From: Bolinopsis microptera
Lineage: Eukaryota; Ctenophora; Tentaculata; Lobata; Bolinopsidae
Direction: 5' to 3'
Assembly: GCF_026151205.1 (NCBI RefSeq)
Contig: NC_087077.1
Location: forward strand, 8,361,983 to 8,425,982
DNA length: 64,000 bases
The notes under the pieces were generated by a model. The model was not told the origin of the DNA and searched no databases. It saw only the letters and a program-made list of their open reading frames with translations. The position numbers and the translations under genes are program-made. Positions 63,595 to 64,000 of this stretch are shown here, piece after piece (position 1 is the stretch's first letter; the number at the start of each line of letters is the position of its first letter).

Positions 63595-64000
63595 AATATG
63601 TCCAATTTGATTCTAATTGTTGCTCCTAATCTGATAATTCTAATGACAGTGACTGCTCCCTATTAACCAACCGACCAACATTTTCGGTCGAACCCTAAAA
63701 TTACTAATACCAAATTTAAACCCCACATATGAGTGTATAGTCTCCAAATCTTCTCTCTGCTCTCGGACTTTGTTCTTTTGAATAGAACTGTTTGTATACT
63801 TTAACAAATAGTGATTTTAACTTTGAGATAAACTGCTAGATTATTATATTTTTGTACCAATGTTCACCTAACTTAACGTCTCTCACTGACACCATCACCC
63901 GGCAACCAATTTTAAAGTATAATTTATTAACGATCTGACTACAGACTGGCGGTCAACGTTCCCCGTATAGTAGCTCAACGGAGGGGGTAATCAGGGCACG
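63595..64000. other. Window end, nothing recognised
   Basis: AT-rich DNA that may contain more of the minus-strand LINE fragment. No motif could be read with confidence. Confidence 0.3.

Overview
The window is eukaryotic nuclear DNA from an animal, most likely an early-branching marine invertebrate (ctenophore, cnidarian or similar). The evidence is spliced genes with GT-AG introns, animal-type families (PKA regulatory subunit RI, SLC25A38-like mitochondrial carrier, THAP domain, P2X7-ballast-like domain), AT-rich introns and intergenic DNA, many mini- and microsatellites, and a heavy load of Ty3/gypsy, CR1/L2-like LINE, mariner and foldback elements. The species cannot be fixed from the sequence alone. 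Layout: (1) 445-2569, plus strand: a complete six-exon 2-oxoglutarate/Fe(II) oxygenase of the isopenicillin-N-synthase-like type. (2) 4648-25657, minus strand: a complete ten-exon gene for a type I regulatory subunit of cAMP-dependent protein kinase (391 aa), convergent with the first gene. Its introns are crowded. Intron 9 holds an intronless type I membrane-protein gene on the opposite strand and a foldback element. Intron 2 holds a mariner-like element with about 360 bp inverted repeats and several minisatellites. Intron 1 holds a 5.0 kb unit bounded by 349 bp nearly identical inverted repeats and a 5 bp target duplication, which carries a multi-exon, apparently decaying ankyrin-repeat gene. 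All five perfect palindromic cAMP-response elements found in the window lie in or just upstream of this gene. (3) 28335-33879, minus strand: six exons of an SLC25A38-like mitochondrial carrier (first exon not found), with a 20 bp repeat array built from its own 5' splice site and an 18 bp minisatellite in introns. (4) 34545-39698: a 5.15 kb foldback-type element with poly-G/poly-C ends, a perfect 7 bp target duplication, a purine-rich satellite interior and an array of TGGTTAA motifs. (5) 41081-42321: P2X7-ballast-like, THAP-like and a third mobile-element-type reading frame. (6) 42828-64000: a retroelement graveyard with two Ty3/gypsy elements (one with gag and pol separated by a UGA-CUA readthrough-type stop), an intact LINE with an NPGP motif, a frameshifted LINE, LINE tails and a retroelement nuclease-like remnant. 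The host genes are two metabolic/mitochondrial genes and one signalling gene; nothing suggests they form a pathway. The most unusual content is structural: mobile elements carrying gene-like cargo, and nested genes within one signalling locus.
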